Source of the DNA: Ottelia alismoides
Lineage: Eukaryota > Streptophyta > Magnoliopsida > Alismatales > Hydrocharitaceae
Assembly: GCA_037367405.1 (NCBI GenBank)
Contig: JAZKJV010002334.1
Coordinates: 558,001 to 622,000 of the forward strand
Reading direction: 5' to 3'
Length of the DNA stretch: 64,000 nt
The notes under the pieces were generated by a model. That model was given only the letters and a program-made list of their open reading frames with translations. It was not told the DNA's origin and made no database searches. The position numbers and the translations under genes were made by a program. How positions within the stretch are numbered: the first letter of the stretch is position 1; each line of letters starts with the position of its first letter. This document shows positions 23,061 through 34,719 of the stretch, piece by piece.

Positions 23061-25470
23061 TTATAATTATGCTTCTGCTCATGAGTTAATTTTTATTTTG
23101 CAAGTAGATGGTCGGCAACTAACTTGAAGGGCAAATGTGATAATTGTGCAAAAAGGTAAGACTCGTAAGAGTACGACTGATAATGGAAGAAAGGAAAGAG
23201 GCATAATGGATATTGCAGAATCCAAGAGGGATATAATTGTAAAAAAATTAAAAATAATATCATGGCAAGTATCAATAAAACAATACATAGAAAAATACAA
23301 CGTTAACAAAAGCATGTATTAGAGAGTTATTTATTTATATTTTTGAATTTCGAAATCTAATGGGAGTTGAATTCTCCATGCCCCCAGACCCACTATCGTC
23401 GTGTCCTAAATTACAAAAAGAGAAATTTAACTCAGAGAATAAAATCAAAAACAAAATGTTGGGATCTTTGCATTTGTGCCCTTCCAAAGTTTTCAAATAA
23501 CATCTGTGCTCTAACTTCTCTAACATCACACTTAGTGACCTTATATTCTAACAAAACCAACAAACGGAATGACAACACTGTGAATTTTGTATGAATATGT
23601 GGGCCCATGTGCAATTTCTTAAAATTAAGAACACGAATAGAAGTGAGAGAACTCAACAAGGATACAATAGTAAAAATCCCACGAATACGAGGAACACGCG
23701 AAAGGCATAGATAAATGAAAGGCACGCTAAACACGCAAAGGCATACGCACAACTATGCTATTCTGTAGCTCGTCAGCGACATGGTTTGCAAAGACCGGCA
23801 TTTTTTTAGACCACCCGTGTAAAGCGTTACACGGTCCAGTTTTCTTATGATTCAGAATTATCTTTCCACTGAGTTTGGTCATAATTTAATCTTACTTTGT
23901 CACTATTAATTCTCGTGTTCTTCTCATGAATGGGCTGATGACACAAAAGGAGTGGCAAAGACATCTCCATGGAAAAAGTAAGCCAGTAGAGAAATGCAAC
24001 ATGAATATACATACAAAAATCATATTTACAACATATTTTCAGTTTAAATATGTATTCAGCATATTAGACCAAGGGAAAAATTCGGAAACAAACATCATAG
24101 CAAACAATGCGACAAAGAAAATAGTGTTAGGAGATTACAACCGAAGCGTCATGTTGTTGGACTCTCCTTAGAGAATCAGTGCTCCCCACTTTACCGGCGC
24201 ACAAGGCCTTGGCGTGTCGCTCTCAAGGTACGATGGTTTCACACTCGTGCATGAGCGTTCTCGAAAGTCACCTCTATAGACGAAGTTCAAGATTGTGAGA
24301 GAGAAAAGAGACAGTGGGAATGAGAGCCATGAATGTGCGTAACCCTAGCACACGGCTTTTAGAGTGATAATTATTGTCGTCAGAGCAGTTGCGTAACGTG
24401 AAAGGATTAAGGGACACATCCATTAGAATTCAAATTACGTCGCAGTTACACAAAACTGACACAGTCTTTATTTGACGTCACGCCGCAGCCGTGCCCGTGT
24501 GATGGTTCAAAGTCCTCTCTACTCTGTTTTCAGACTGATCTCAGGACTTCACATATAAAAATCAAGTGTCGATTTCGACACTCCGCGATGTGAGACTAAA
24601 CAGGACTCCACAAAATTGAAATATTGAATTACAAGAATTGAGATGCGTTAAATAGAAAGTGATATTGGCCATCAAATTGCATTAAACATCCCAACAAAAT
24701 TAATCCCAATAGAAGCCAGAGCTGACTGCTATGTAGGAAACTTCGCTTAGCCCATTTCATTCACGTTTATGATGAATGATTGATTACCTAATTCCGTTGG
24801 ATGGATGGAATCAGATATATGATACATAAACACTTCCGTCTGCCACCGCATAAAATGGGGTGCTCGCCCTCTTTGACTTCCGACTCCTCCGTTTGTCGAT
24901 TATCTTTCTGGAAGAAAATTAAAAAAAGTACCATTAAAAAAGAACCACTTTTACCCCTCGAGCCGCTGCAACAAATATACCCTCCTTTTGAGACGGGATT
25001 ACTCCACACCTGCTCTTCAATCCAAGCTTTGCAATTAATGCAAGATGTGAACTAATCCAAAACAAGTCGGTTACAACAATTCATTCTCCTTATTCCCGAA
25101 CTGAATGCCCTTGAGCATAAAAATGGGACGGAGCAAGCGAGACATAGGTTGAGTTACGGGTGAATGGAACTTGATGCCTCACTCCAGCTAACATCTTGTT
25201 GGAAAGCAAGCACTTTTGGTCACAGGCATAAACCAAACTGGTGGTAAAATGATTTGTTCTAACGACCCGAACGGACAGTATCCATCCATACAAGATCAAG
25301 AAAACGTCAGATCAAGCCAGCATTGGTATACAATCCTCGTTTGGGAATCGTTATGTAAATGAGAGGATGAACATAGACAGATAAGAAATAGAACATTCGA
25401 GTCGGCCCATTTTGTTAATCTCAGCAACATATATAAACAAACACACAGCGCGTGTACGCACACTTGTTGT
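23061..25470. other. Intergenic DNA without recognised genes
   Basis: Mixed sequence with short unsupported ORFs. Nothing resolves into exons or a bounded repeat. Confidence 0.45.
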
Positions 25471-25566
25471 TAAGATATATTGATCACCCCACTAAAAAAG
25501 AATCGAAAATTTGAAGGAGAAAAAAAACGATCAACAGGTAGGGGCACCTCCGGTCGGAGGTGGCGA

Positions 25567-25842
25567 TCAGCCCCAGCGGCACCCCTCATCGTCGTCGGGC
25601 TCCCCGTGGTGTGCGATGGCGGAGGACGGCGGGGGCGCGGCGGCGGCGGCGAGGGAGCAGGAGGCGTGGCGGACGCGGTACTTGACTTGATCGTTGCGGC
25701 GGCATTTGGTGGAGCAGTGCTGGTCGTGGAGGGCGCAGCCGCAGTTGCGGTGGTAGGGCCTCCGTCGGATCTCGGCGGCGACGGAGGAGAGGCAGCCCTC
25801 GAGCACGAGGCGGAACATGTCCTCCGCTCCCGCAGAGGCCAT
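25567..25842 (-). CDS. Small Cys-rich plant protein of unknown function, copy 2 (91 aa)
   Basis: A single-exon frame of 91 residues starts MASAGAEDMFRLVLEGCLSS, followed by RRRPYHRNCGCALHD, STKCRRNDQVKYRVRH and an Ala/Pro-rich tail. It is the paralogue of 18895-19170 in the same orientation, about 6.4 kb away, so the pair probably arose by local duplication and was later separated by transposon insertions. The ATG was chosen because it aligns with the paralogue and follows a GA/CT-rich leader and a TATA box. Upstream minus-strand codons without an ATG are likely leader sequence. Long plus-strand frames over this region are antisense artefacts of high GC. Function unknown. Confidence 0.7.
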   Translation of the reverse strand: MASAGAEDMFRLVLEGCLSSVAAEIRRRPYHRNCGCALHDQHCSTKCRRNDQVKYRVRHASCSLAAAAAPPPSSAIAHHGEPDDDEGCRWG

Positions 25843-25936
25843 CGGATCCAGATCTCCTCTCTCTCTCCCTCGCTCTCTCTCTCTGTTATGGGCTTCGGGC
25901 ACTTGGAGAGGACGAGAACGAGGCACGGAGGTGTGT

Positions 25937-26082
25937 TATATATAGAGAGGGGGAGAGGGGCGGAGAGCTCGAGGGGGTGGAAGAGAACGTGGTGGTGGTT
26001 CCTTAGTTGGCTTCCGGGCCAACAGTCGTGGGCTGCCGTTGTGGGCTCGGCCTTTTTGACACTCGAACACGTGCTATGCATG
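25937..26082 (-). promoter_or_regulatory. Promoter of the second Cys-rich gene: TATA box and G-box
   Basis: CTATATATAA on the minus strand (25946-25937) lies about 95 bases before the ATG. Further upstream are the palindrome CACGTG (26068-26073), a G-box core bound by plant bZIP/bHLH factors, and CATGCAT-like sequence (26076-26082). Regulation by light or ABA factors would be inference. Confidence 0.5.
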
Positions 26083-26279
26083 TGATCCCGGTGGCAATAT
26101 GAGAGAATTAAATCCCTAGGAGACAAAGGAGGTCAAACCATTCTTTACATGCAACTTCAGAAGTTTGAGTGGTTGTGAGAGTCTCTTTTTCCAAACACTT
26201 TCTTGGCTCTTTTTTAGCCTTTTAAGCATGTCATGTTGATTACATCTCAAGGAAAATAGATCATATAGAGAGAGAGAGA

Positions 26280-26646
26280 AATGGGGCTGCTCCGTGGGAG
26301 TATCCGGGGTTACTCCTACCCTTATTTTTCCTTTAGTTTTTACTTTTTTGGAAAATAAAAATTTGAATATTCATCACTATATCCCTTTAACATTCTATTA
26401 AAATTTCGTCAGAAACAGAGACTCTTAGGCCCTCCATCCAGACGTCATTTTTTTAACGGTCGCAGGATTTTTTAAATCGACCATATTTGGATGGAGGTCG
26501 TACGAGTCTCTGTTTCTGACGAAATTTTAATAGAATGTTAGAGGTATTTTATGATGAATATATAAATTTTTATTTTCTAAAAAAAACTTGGAGGAAAATG
26601 GGAGTGGGAGCAGCCCGTTGGCTCCTCCCAGGGAGCAGCCCCATTT
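26280..26646. mobile_element. Palindromic MITE, second copy (about 367 bp)
   Basis: Homologous to 21256-21639 over its whole length, with the ATGGGGCTGC end, the ACAGAGACTC core and the GAGCAGCCCCAT end. The arms are somewhat more diverged. (TA)n follows on the right. Confidence 0.8.
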
Positions 26647-26651
26647 TTCTA

Positions 26652-26735
26652 ATATATATATGTATATGTGTATATATATGTATGTGTGTGTGTATATCTA
26701 TATATATATACACACACACACACATGTGTGTGTGT
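26652..26735. repeat. TA/TG compound microsatellite
   Basis: Alternating (TA)n, (TG)n and (AC)n runs between two palindromic MITE copies. Confidence 0.85.
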
Positions 26736-26748
26736 GAGAGAGTAAAAG

Positions 26749-27062
26749 GAAGCGGTTCTGTGTAACAACCAAGTTGGCTGTTACACAGAGCAATCCCCCC
26801 CCCTTATTTTTTTTCAAAAATTCTACTATGTATATTCATCTATATATCCCTCCTACATGTCATTCAAATTTCGTGAGAAACGGAGACTCATATGCTCTCC
26901 ATCTAGACCGGATAATTTTTAACGGTCTCAAATTTGCTGTAATCTACATGTTCTAGATGGAAGGCATAGGAGTCTCTGTTTCTAACGAAATTCGAATGGT
27001 ATATAGGAGAGATATATAAATGAATATATATTGTGATATTTTCCAAAAAAATTTAAAAAAAC
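26749..27062. mobile_element. Palindromic MITE, diverged third copy
   Basis: It keeps the architecture of the previous two: the core GAAACGGAGACTC against GAGTCTCTGTTTC, and AAATTTCGT against ACGAAATT. The outer end differs (TGTGTAACAACCAAGTTGGC). The right end is ragged. Confidence 0.6.
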
Positions 27063-28470
27063 GTGAAATATATAAACTTTGATGCATGTAAATTACATGC
27101 ACCTTCGTGAATACTCCCCAACCCTTATATTTACAACGCCAGTCTTAGGTTTTCAACATTATCAACATGCATGTTCAATTAACATTTTCACATATACTCC
27201 TTTTATACTTAAGGTTTTACAATGCTAAACCATTTGAACATTCGACCACATATGTAGATATATTTTCACGATTATTGTATACAAAAGATTTCACAACTGG
27301 AAAACAAAGGTTTTTTATATAAATTAAAATGAATCAATTACTTTTCATTCGTGCAAAGCACATGTGTTTACCCTAGTATCTTATTATCAAAGTAGTTCTA
27401 TAAATTTTATGAAAACTCAATGGAAATTTCTTAACTTATAACAATAAATTTATCCAAATTTTATTGCTTTATCTCATTATATATCGTTTGAATCTCACTC
27501 ACTTACGTGAACTATACTCAAGTTGACTCGTTAACCAACTCACGAGCCAGCTCGAGCTCGAGCTCGAACCAACTTTTTTTTAGCTAAAAGAGATCAAGCC
27601 TAGAGGACAAAAGGCTGCAATTTTTATTATGCAATAGAAATAAAAAATGTGGAGAGGAGATATGATATCATGAAATTTCTTCGATTTCGTTTTTATTATG
27701 GAATGCAAATTTTCTATCGCATGCTAACAGTTACAGTCTATTTAAACATTAGATATCACCAACAAATGAGACCAGAATTATTCAAGTCACAGTTTCTGTC
27801 GAACCAGGGAAAGAGATGTGAGTAGAATTATTTTAGTGCATTCTTAATTATTTTTAATCATAATATCACGAAGAAAAGACAGATAATAAATATTTTTGTT
27901 TTGTATTTTATTTATTGACATATGATAGATAATAGATAAATCAAATGTGTGTTTTGGAGCTGGAATTCAAATGTATATATATCACCGAAAGAATTCTTCA
28001 ATGTTATGAGTATCACCTTCTCTTTTATTTTTAATACATTATTAATAAATTAAAGTTTTCAATTCTGCTGTCAGATTTCTCTTGAAATTAAATTATAAAT
28101 GAAGAAATAACTAAGATTTTTTTAAAAAAAATCAAATTTCATTCGTCTAAGTTTTCACTACAAACAAAAGGTCCAAAAAAGTACAAACCACAGAAGGAAC
28201 CCCAACTGAGTCCAAGGTCCAAAAAAATAAAAGCACTTTACTAAAAAAATCTTTATTTGTCGAGAGAATTCCAAAAAAAATCTGAAAATCTCTATTTGGT
28301 GAGACCTCACAAGCCACAATCACGACAACCTAACAACTGTAGAATGGGTCCAATGATCGCATGGTCAAGAACTGCCGTCGGTCGTTCCAGAGCCGGAGGT
28401 TGCGGCAAGATCGAATCTTGCGAGAATCAATCTCATTGGGCATGGGGGATAAGGGAGATTGTGCAAGGGG
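27063..28470. other. AT-rich intergenic DNA
   Basis: No gene or bounded repeat is seen. A short GAGCTCGAGCTCGAGCTCGA run lies near 27549. Confidence 0.5.
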
Positions 28471-28480
28471 CATTCACGCC

Positions 28481-28640
28481 CTATAAATACACACCTCCTC
28501 CGGGAGGAGAAGCTGTCTCTCGATCTCCCTCACACTAGGAAGTCCTCTCTCATCTCTCCATCCCTATCTCTTTAGCTCGTTCTCTCTCAAAGCCAAAAGC
28601 AAAAGCGACCCATCGATCGATTTCCATCAGCAACCGCACA
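28481..28640 (+). promoter_or_regulatory. Orphan promoter: strong TATA box and CT-rich leader with no ORF behind it
   Basis: CTATAAATAC (28481-28490) is followed by ACACACC, many CTCTCTC tracts and a leader-like CATCGATCGATTTCC. The first ATG downstream (28643) opens only a few codons. This could be the 5' end of a gene broken by later insertions, the start of a non-coding RNA, or part of an LTR. I cannot tell which. Confidence 0.4.
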
Positions 28641-28842
28641 AAAATGACACAGATATTGGTGCTTTAGGATTAAATTGTGAATATATAAGTTGATATGCAG
28701 TGACGGAGAGAGGGGGGCAGGTGGGGGCTTGGCCCCCGGCTCCCAATGGTACCATGTACACTTGTGTATAAATATAGTGCATATATAATCTAAATACATT
28801 ATTTAGTAATTAAAATATATATGTTATATATAATAGCCCCCT

Positions 28843-29139
28843 TAGGAATGAAAACGGATCGGATATGCCTATTTCCATATCCCTATTCGCTATCTCTATT
28901 GAATACGAATATGGGCACAGATATGATTCAGATATGCATTAAGGAAATTATATCCTTAAAATTATGGTATGGATCCGAATCGGATATTTATCGAAGGCAG
29001 ATCAAATAAAGATCTTACCCGAATATGGATCGAATAAAAATCGTACCCGAATCGAATAAAGAGTGAAATCAAAATATGGATTCAATAAACATGGAATCTG
29101 AATACGGATCAAATGTGTCCGTATCCGTTTTCATCCCTG
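28843..29139. mobile_element. Fold-back MITE with GGATGAAAACGGAT ends (297 bp)
   Basis: The left end TAGGAATGAAAACGGATCGG is matched by the reverse of the right end (CAGGGATGAAAACGGATACG). The interior repeats GAATACGGATC-like motifs in both directions. No clear target duplication was found. Confidence 0.6.
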
Positions 29140-30870
29140 TCCCCATATCTCAACAAAAAATCAATATATCAAAATACAATAACTATTGATTAAAATTATT
29201 TACATGTTGTACATATTTGAATAGTGATATATCCATATATATCCATCATCGTATCTATTTTTAAACGTCACTAGATATATATATTTTTAATTTAGTATAT
29301 AGGCACAAATAAGGATGTTATTTTTATTTCCTTTGCAGATACATATATGAATGAGGATATGTCTTGCATTTTTTATCTGAAAACGAATATGATTTCATAT
29401 ATGTCTGGTATACACAAATATAGTTATTTGTATTATCGACTCTATATGTGTATATCTTATTAATATATATATATATATATCAATTTATTTAGACTTGTAT
29501 CAAAATATGACACACTATTACATGAGGTATATTGCTTTTGAGAATCATTTTCAAATAAAATGGTAAAAAATTATGTTAAATATTAGTGTCAATCAATTAC
29601 AGAATTATTAAAATATTTCATTTTAGATTGAATTCACATCCAAACATCCAACTTTATAAATTGGATTTTCGATTAACGTTCTACTTATCCTCCAAATTTC
29701 ACTCAAATCTGATGTTATTTACAATTTTATCTTAGTGGTCATATGTCCAATCAACATTTAAGTAACTTAAATCCCAGTTAAAAAAGAATCAGACTTTATT
29801 AATATTAAATAGCAAATAACCTCATATTTGAAAAAAAATTAGAGGATATGTATATACATATAATAGAATAGGCGATTCAATCTATAATTTTGAATTTTTG
29901 AAAACAAATTCACAAGACAACAGCTCTGTTGTAACTCGCGTTACAACAGAAGATTTACTCCCTATATATTAATAATTAATATAACAAGATAAATTAGATA
30001 AATAATGTCCAAATAATTTTGACCCCATGAGAAAATTTCTGGCTTTTTCCCTGTTGATATGCTCTCTCTAATAAAATGGACATAACATTTTTTTAGTCAG
30101 ATCAATCATCGATTACATCAATAATCACTTATGTTCCTTCTTTAGGAATAGATGTACAGATGGCAATACCTTTTTTAATATTTTATTTTTCGAATTTAAG
30201 AAGAAGTCAAGATAATCATGGCCGCATATCCATTGGCAGCACATATCCAATGCGGATAAGTGTCCAACATTTGTTCATCAAACAGCCATTATTATTTTAA
30301 TCTTATCGATTTTCTCGTACGCCAACTTCGATTTTTTTGACAAAAATAATCAGAAAACAGCTAATATTCCTTGGTCGAAGGTTCTTTTTTTTACCAATTC
30401 AGAGACAGCTGATTCCAAGAAGAAATATTTTTTTAAAAAAAAAATAATGATATTTGGGTAATTAAAAGAAGCAACAAGTGACACAAAATTACATGAGGTC
30501 GAATAAATTACACAAAAGTCTCTAAAAATACATACAATTTCAATGTTGTTTCGAAACCTTTTTTGGAGGGTTGTTTTCGAACTTTAAAAAGTAACAATGT
30601 GACATCTGACTTTAAAATTTATTTCACTGTTGGTTTGAACTATTGTGATTTAAGACAAGAAAGATAAAATGACCAAGTAAATCTCAATAGCATGTGACTA
30701 CACTAAGACAAGTCTTAAAAATTAGATACCATATTGTTACAATCTAATGTTGTAATTGGGTATCTCGTTGAGGATTGTCTCTGTTATTTACTCAAAAAAA
30801 TCAGCTTATCTCATGATATCAAATGCGAATAAAAATTGACCAGTGGAATCAAATATAAAAATGGCGGACA
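29140..30870. other. AT-rich intergenic DNA
   Basis: Short TA-rich ORFs only. Nothing supportable. Confidence 0.5.
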
Positions 30871-30877
30871 CTTTTTC

Positions 30878-32947
30878 CAAGGTTTAAAAAATCAGATGTT
30901 CAAATCGATCAATCTTTGGTTCGCTCCAATCGAACGGTTAGTACAAACCGATGGGATATCATCATTTTATCGACTCAAAACGAAAGCGGGCTTAATTTAC
31001 TCGTTCAACCAATCGAATCGATTTCTTGAATCGATAAAATCGAATATACATGTGAAAGTATGTATGTATGTATATATTAACGGAATAATCCTTTAATATG
31101 TATATATATGGGATGATTACACCCATAACCCTGAGTAATTCCTCAATCTCAATCATAACCCTGCATAATCGCGAATTACACGAGAAACCACGAGTAATGC
31201 TTAATTCTTACATTGACATGACCCTGTGTTATGGTCCATTTCAGATGACCGTTGTAGTTGGCGGTTTCCATTAGAAAAAAGTCAAAATTACCCCTAATAC
31301 TCTATCGAGTGTACAAATCATGCCCTATATCTCTTTTTCTCTCCTTGATGCACCAGGCCATCACGACCAGCAACCACCGACCACGACGCCGCCGTGAACC
31401 CCAGCAGCATCGCCATTGCAATCTGCTTGTAGATTTTCGCCGACCTCCATCTTGGGCCAAGCTCCGCCGCCGCATCAACGACTGTTGAATCCCTCCCGCC
31501 ACCGCCCCTGCCTGGGAGCCCTCTTCCCCCACCGCCCATTCCTGGCAAGAGGCCCCTTCCTGTTGTAGCCCTTCCCTGGTGCCGCCTGGAAGCCCCCTTC
31601 CCCCTGTCGTAGCCCTCTCGCCCCTCCCCCTGCTCCTGCCTGGAAAGCCTTCCCCCGTCGCCACCCACCTCCACCCCGCCTGGAAGCCCCCTTCCCCCTA
31701 TCGCAATCCTTCCCCAAACACCCCTGGAAAGATCCCTTCCCCCGTTCAGCCCTCCCCTATTGAAGCCCCTTCCCTTCCCCCTGTCGCAGCACCCCCCCCC
31801 CCCCCAGCCGACCTTCTCCCCTCCCTCCTCCAGCCACCCCCGTCGAGCTCCTCCCTTGCATCGAAGACCTAGCCGTGCCTCCTCCTTGTGTCGAAACCCT
31901 CCCTCCCCCAGGCCTGCACCGATCTCCTCCTCCTCCCCTATCGAAGCCCTGACCCTCCTCTTCCCTGCATAACTAAGCCCCCCACGCCGAGCTCCTCCTC
32001 TGGGGCTTCGATGCAGAGGAGGAGGCGCAACCGTATGTATCATCCCCTCCCACACGTACACCTCGACCATCGGTGAGCGGATACACAGCAACCACTTTCA
32101 TGTTTGTTTAACCACGATGTCAGGGATGTGGACAGGATACCGGTGGTCTCCACGTGCACGGAGGAGTCTCCACCTAGACCGCATATACGCTATGGCTTGA
32201 GAGAGGAAACAGAGGAGCGGCGGTGCGCCGCACCTGCGTCGACGATGGGGGAAGGGGAGGAGGTCGGAGTGGGGAGGTTGAGGTGGACAGAGGGGGAGGG
32301 AAGGGTGGAGGGAGAGGGATATTTTTTTTATTATTTCCTAACCGTTGGATTGAGGGTGAGTTAGATTAACTCATTCATATAGTTAAGTTAATCTAGTAAA
32401 CTAACGGAGGGTTATGGGTGTGAGACGGAGTAACTATTCAGGGTTTCCCATGTAATTCGCGATTATGCAGGGTTATGATTGAGATTGAGGAATTACTCAG
32501 GGTTATGGGTGTAATTATCCCTATATATATATATTAATGGAATAAAATGATTGCCTAATTTGAGTAAAACTCTACAAAAGTTAACTATATTTTGTTAGCA
32601 TTATACATGAATACAATATTATAATCATTTGCGTATAGTTGCTCCTAGAAAACTACTCTAAAAAGATAAGGGCATAAATGATATTCTAAAAAAGAGATGG
32701 GTATAACTTATATTTCAAATTAAGGACATAAGTGATAAAAATCCTATTAGTTAATTACCTAAATCTTTATTTTTTTTGAAAATTTACCATCAGTCCACGT
32801 CAACCCAGGCCAACCACAAATGAACCTGATTTTTTTATTTTCTACTTTTTTTTTAAATTAATTACATGAAACTGGCCGTGTTAATGCCGATTTCCGGTTC
32901 AACCGATTGGCCCGTCGATTCGGTCCGATCCTATTTTTCAAATCCTG
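30878..32947. mobile_element. Non-autonomous hAT element split by a MULE insertion
   Basis: The left end CAAGGTTTAAAAAATCAG matches the reverse of the right end (CAGGATTTGAAAAATAGG). The flanks ACTTTTTC and CCTTTTTA agree at 6 of 8 positions. The MULE at 31110-32521 lies inside. Without it and its 9-bp duplication the element would be about 650 bp, close to the related 633-bp element at 1502-2134. This gives a clear order: hAT first, MULE second. Confidence 0.65.
31110..32521. mobile_element. Non-autonomous MULE (1412 bp) with GC-rich interior
   Basis: Terminal inverted repeats of about 70-90 bases start GGGATGATTACACCCATAAC and, at the reverse of the right end, GGGATAATTACACCCATAAC. Both sides carry TATATATAT as a 9-bp duplication (31101-31109 and 32522-32530), although TA-rich sequence makes this weaker than a unique motif. 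The interior (about 31480-32300) is GC-rich with repeated TGGAAGCCCCCTTCCCCC phrases, which produces long spurious ORFs. It shares layout and subterminal sequence with 19518-20761. The interior may be captured genic DNA, as in Pack-MULEs, but I recognise no source gene. Confidence 0.8.
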
Positions 32948-32955
32948 CCTTTTTA

Positions 32956-34060
32956 TTTTAAAATAACAAATTACGTAATGATTTTTGGATCCGCAATAAA
33001 CGTTGGTCAATATATGATTTTACCTTAGTCAGTAGTTGATTTTACCATAGTCAATATTTTGATTTTAGACCTAATGGAGTAACTTGCCATAATGAATGAA
33101 TGATGGAGAAAGATATGGATCTGCCCGCAGTTTATTGGACACAGGGAAAAATTGTTGTTGACTTGAATTGAAAGCAACAGCTGCTGGTCATTTCAGGCGT
33201 ACATGTGAGAACAAATAGGCATCAGCCTTCCATCTTTGAAACCTAAATACATGAGCATGTATCTACCCATTCCTATTTCTATGGGACTCGTTGTTTTTTA
33301 ACATGAAATTATCAAAAAAAATAGCTCCATTTGTACGTCGATTCTCAATTAACGATCTTATTTTTCAATTTTAATAAAGACAGTCCTAATCTTTCAACTT
33401 TACGGTTTAAAGTCGGCGTAATACAAACATGGATACGGATAAAGACATTGACATATATGAAAACCATGCTACATATCCTTAAATAACAAATGCAGATGTG
33501 AAAGAGATGTATAATAATACTATTAAAAATACTTTATAGATTAGGTTAAATATACATGCATGCATTATATGGAATGCACATGATATAAATATAGTATACA
33601 TGATTATATCATAATAAGTATACCATGGTGAAAGAATGCATAAAAATATATATAGGGTTAAAATAGATTTCCAACTATATTTATATATGAAAACAGATAT
33701 ACACATAAGTGTATAGATGTTTGCAGATATAAAGTAATTTTCTTATACGTATCTATTTTAACTCGATAAGAAACTGGGATAATCAACAAGAGAAAAAATA
33801 TCAATATTCATTTCTCAAATTCCCAATTCAGTCATGGCAGTAACTACAAATATCGTTATTTGTATATATTTTATACTTTGGAAGACGACATATTCACCAT
33901 TTTTATTTAAACACTTCTCATCGAGTACAACAAATAGGTCATTTATTGTAAATTTCATAATAAATGAGGAAATTTTGCAATGATCGAGATTCAAAATTAG
34001 ATTATAGAAGGATGGTTTCGTTTTGTTAATGTGCAATATATTTATATATAAGTGCAACAT
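32956..34060. other. AT-rich intergenic DNA
   Basis: Nothing recognised between the split hAT element and the next hAT relative. Confidence 0.45.
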
Positions 34061-34069
34061 GCTTCAAAC

Positions 34070-34717
34070 CAAGGTTTAAAAAACGAATGGACACATCAAA
34101 TCGGGTAGGCATTAGTTTTTAGTATTTATGTTCGGATCAATGTGACCGACGAATCGAGCCAGTGATGACATCAGCAATGCATAAAATTTAGAAAAAGTCG
34201 GATCATTGTATTGATAGTTTGGTTCGTATAGTTCAATCCTACTGAACAGAGTTAGATTAATCGTATCATACAAACAAATATGAAAAATTATGCACCATGT
34301 CTTTAAAGGAAATGTATAATCTTGTCCTTTCAAGTTTTTCTAATAATACTTTTACTCTTATTTTCTATTGTCACATGTATGCTCTCTATTTTTACAAAAC
34401 GCATAGTAGTGGTCACTTAGTAGTATAGTTGTGCTCCTATAATGGGTTTAGAATAAATACCTTTTAGAAGTTTGTATATTATTAAATTATTAGAAATTAT
34501 TATTTGCCCAAAAATAGATGGTTGAATTGATGGTTTTGTTCAACTGATTCAACTACAATCAAATGGATCTAAACAAAATTTGACTGATTTTGATTAATTT
34601 TTATTTCCTGAATAAAAATCAGATGATTGGATCGTTATTCAAAGGGATTTTGGATCGTTATTCAAAGGGATTTTGGTTTGACCGATTGAACCGATTAGTT
34701 CGGTTGTTTAAACCCCA
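34070..34717. mobile_element. Diverged non-autonomous hAT element (about 650 bp)
   Basis: The left end CAAGGTTTAAAAAACG pairs with the right end (reverse GGGGTTTAAACAACC). Size and AACCGATT-type motifs match 1502-2134 and 30878-32947. The flanks are too diverged to fix the duplication, so borders are approximate. A 24-base direct repeat (TTGGATCGTTATTCAAAGGG plus four more bases) sits near 34628 and 34652. Confidence 0.55.
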
Positions 34718-34719
34718 TC

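Noticed and set aside
25480..26085. Plus-strand ORF of 201 codons
   Set aside because: It is antisense to the second Cys-rich gene, whose paralogue, TATA box and start support the minus strand.
28843..29139. 8-bp duplication for the GGATGAAAACGGAT element
   Set aside because: The flanks do not match well at any border choice, so the superfamily was left open.
31302..32091. Minus-strand ORF of 257 codons and overlapping ORFs
   Set aside because: Same situation inside the second non-autonomous MULE. The length comes from C/G-rich repeats that rarely make stops.
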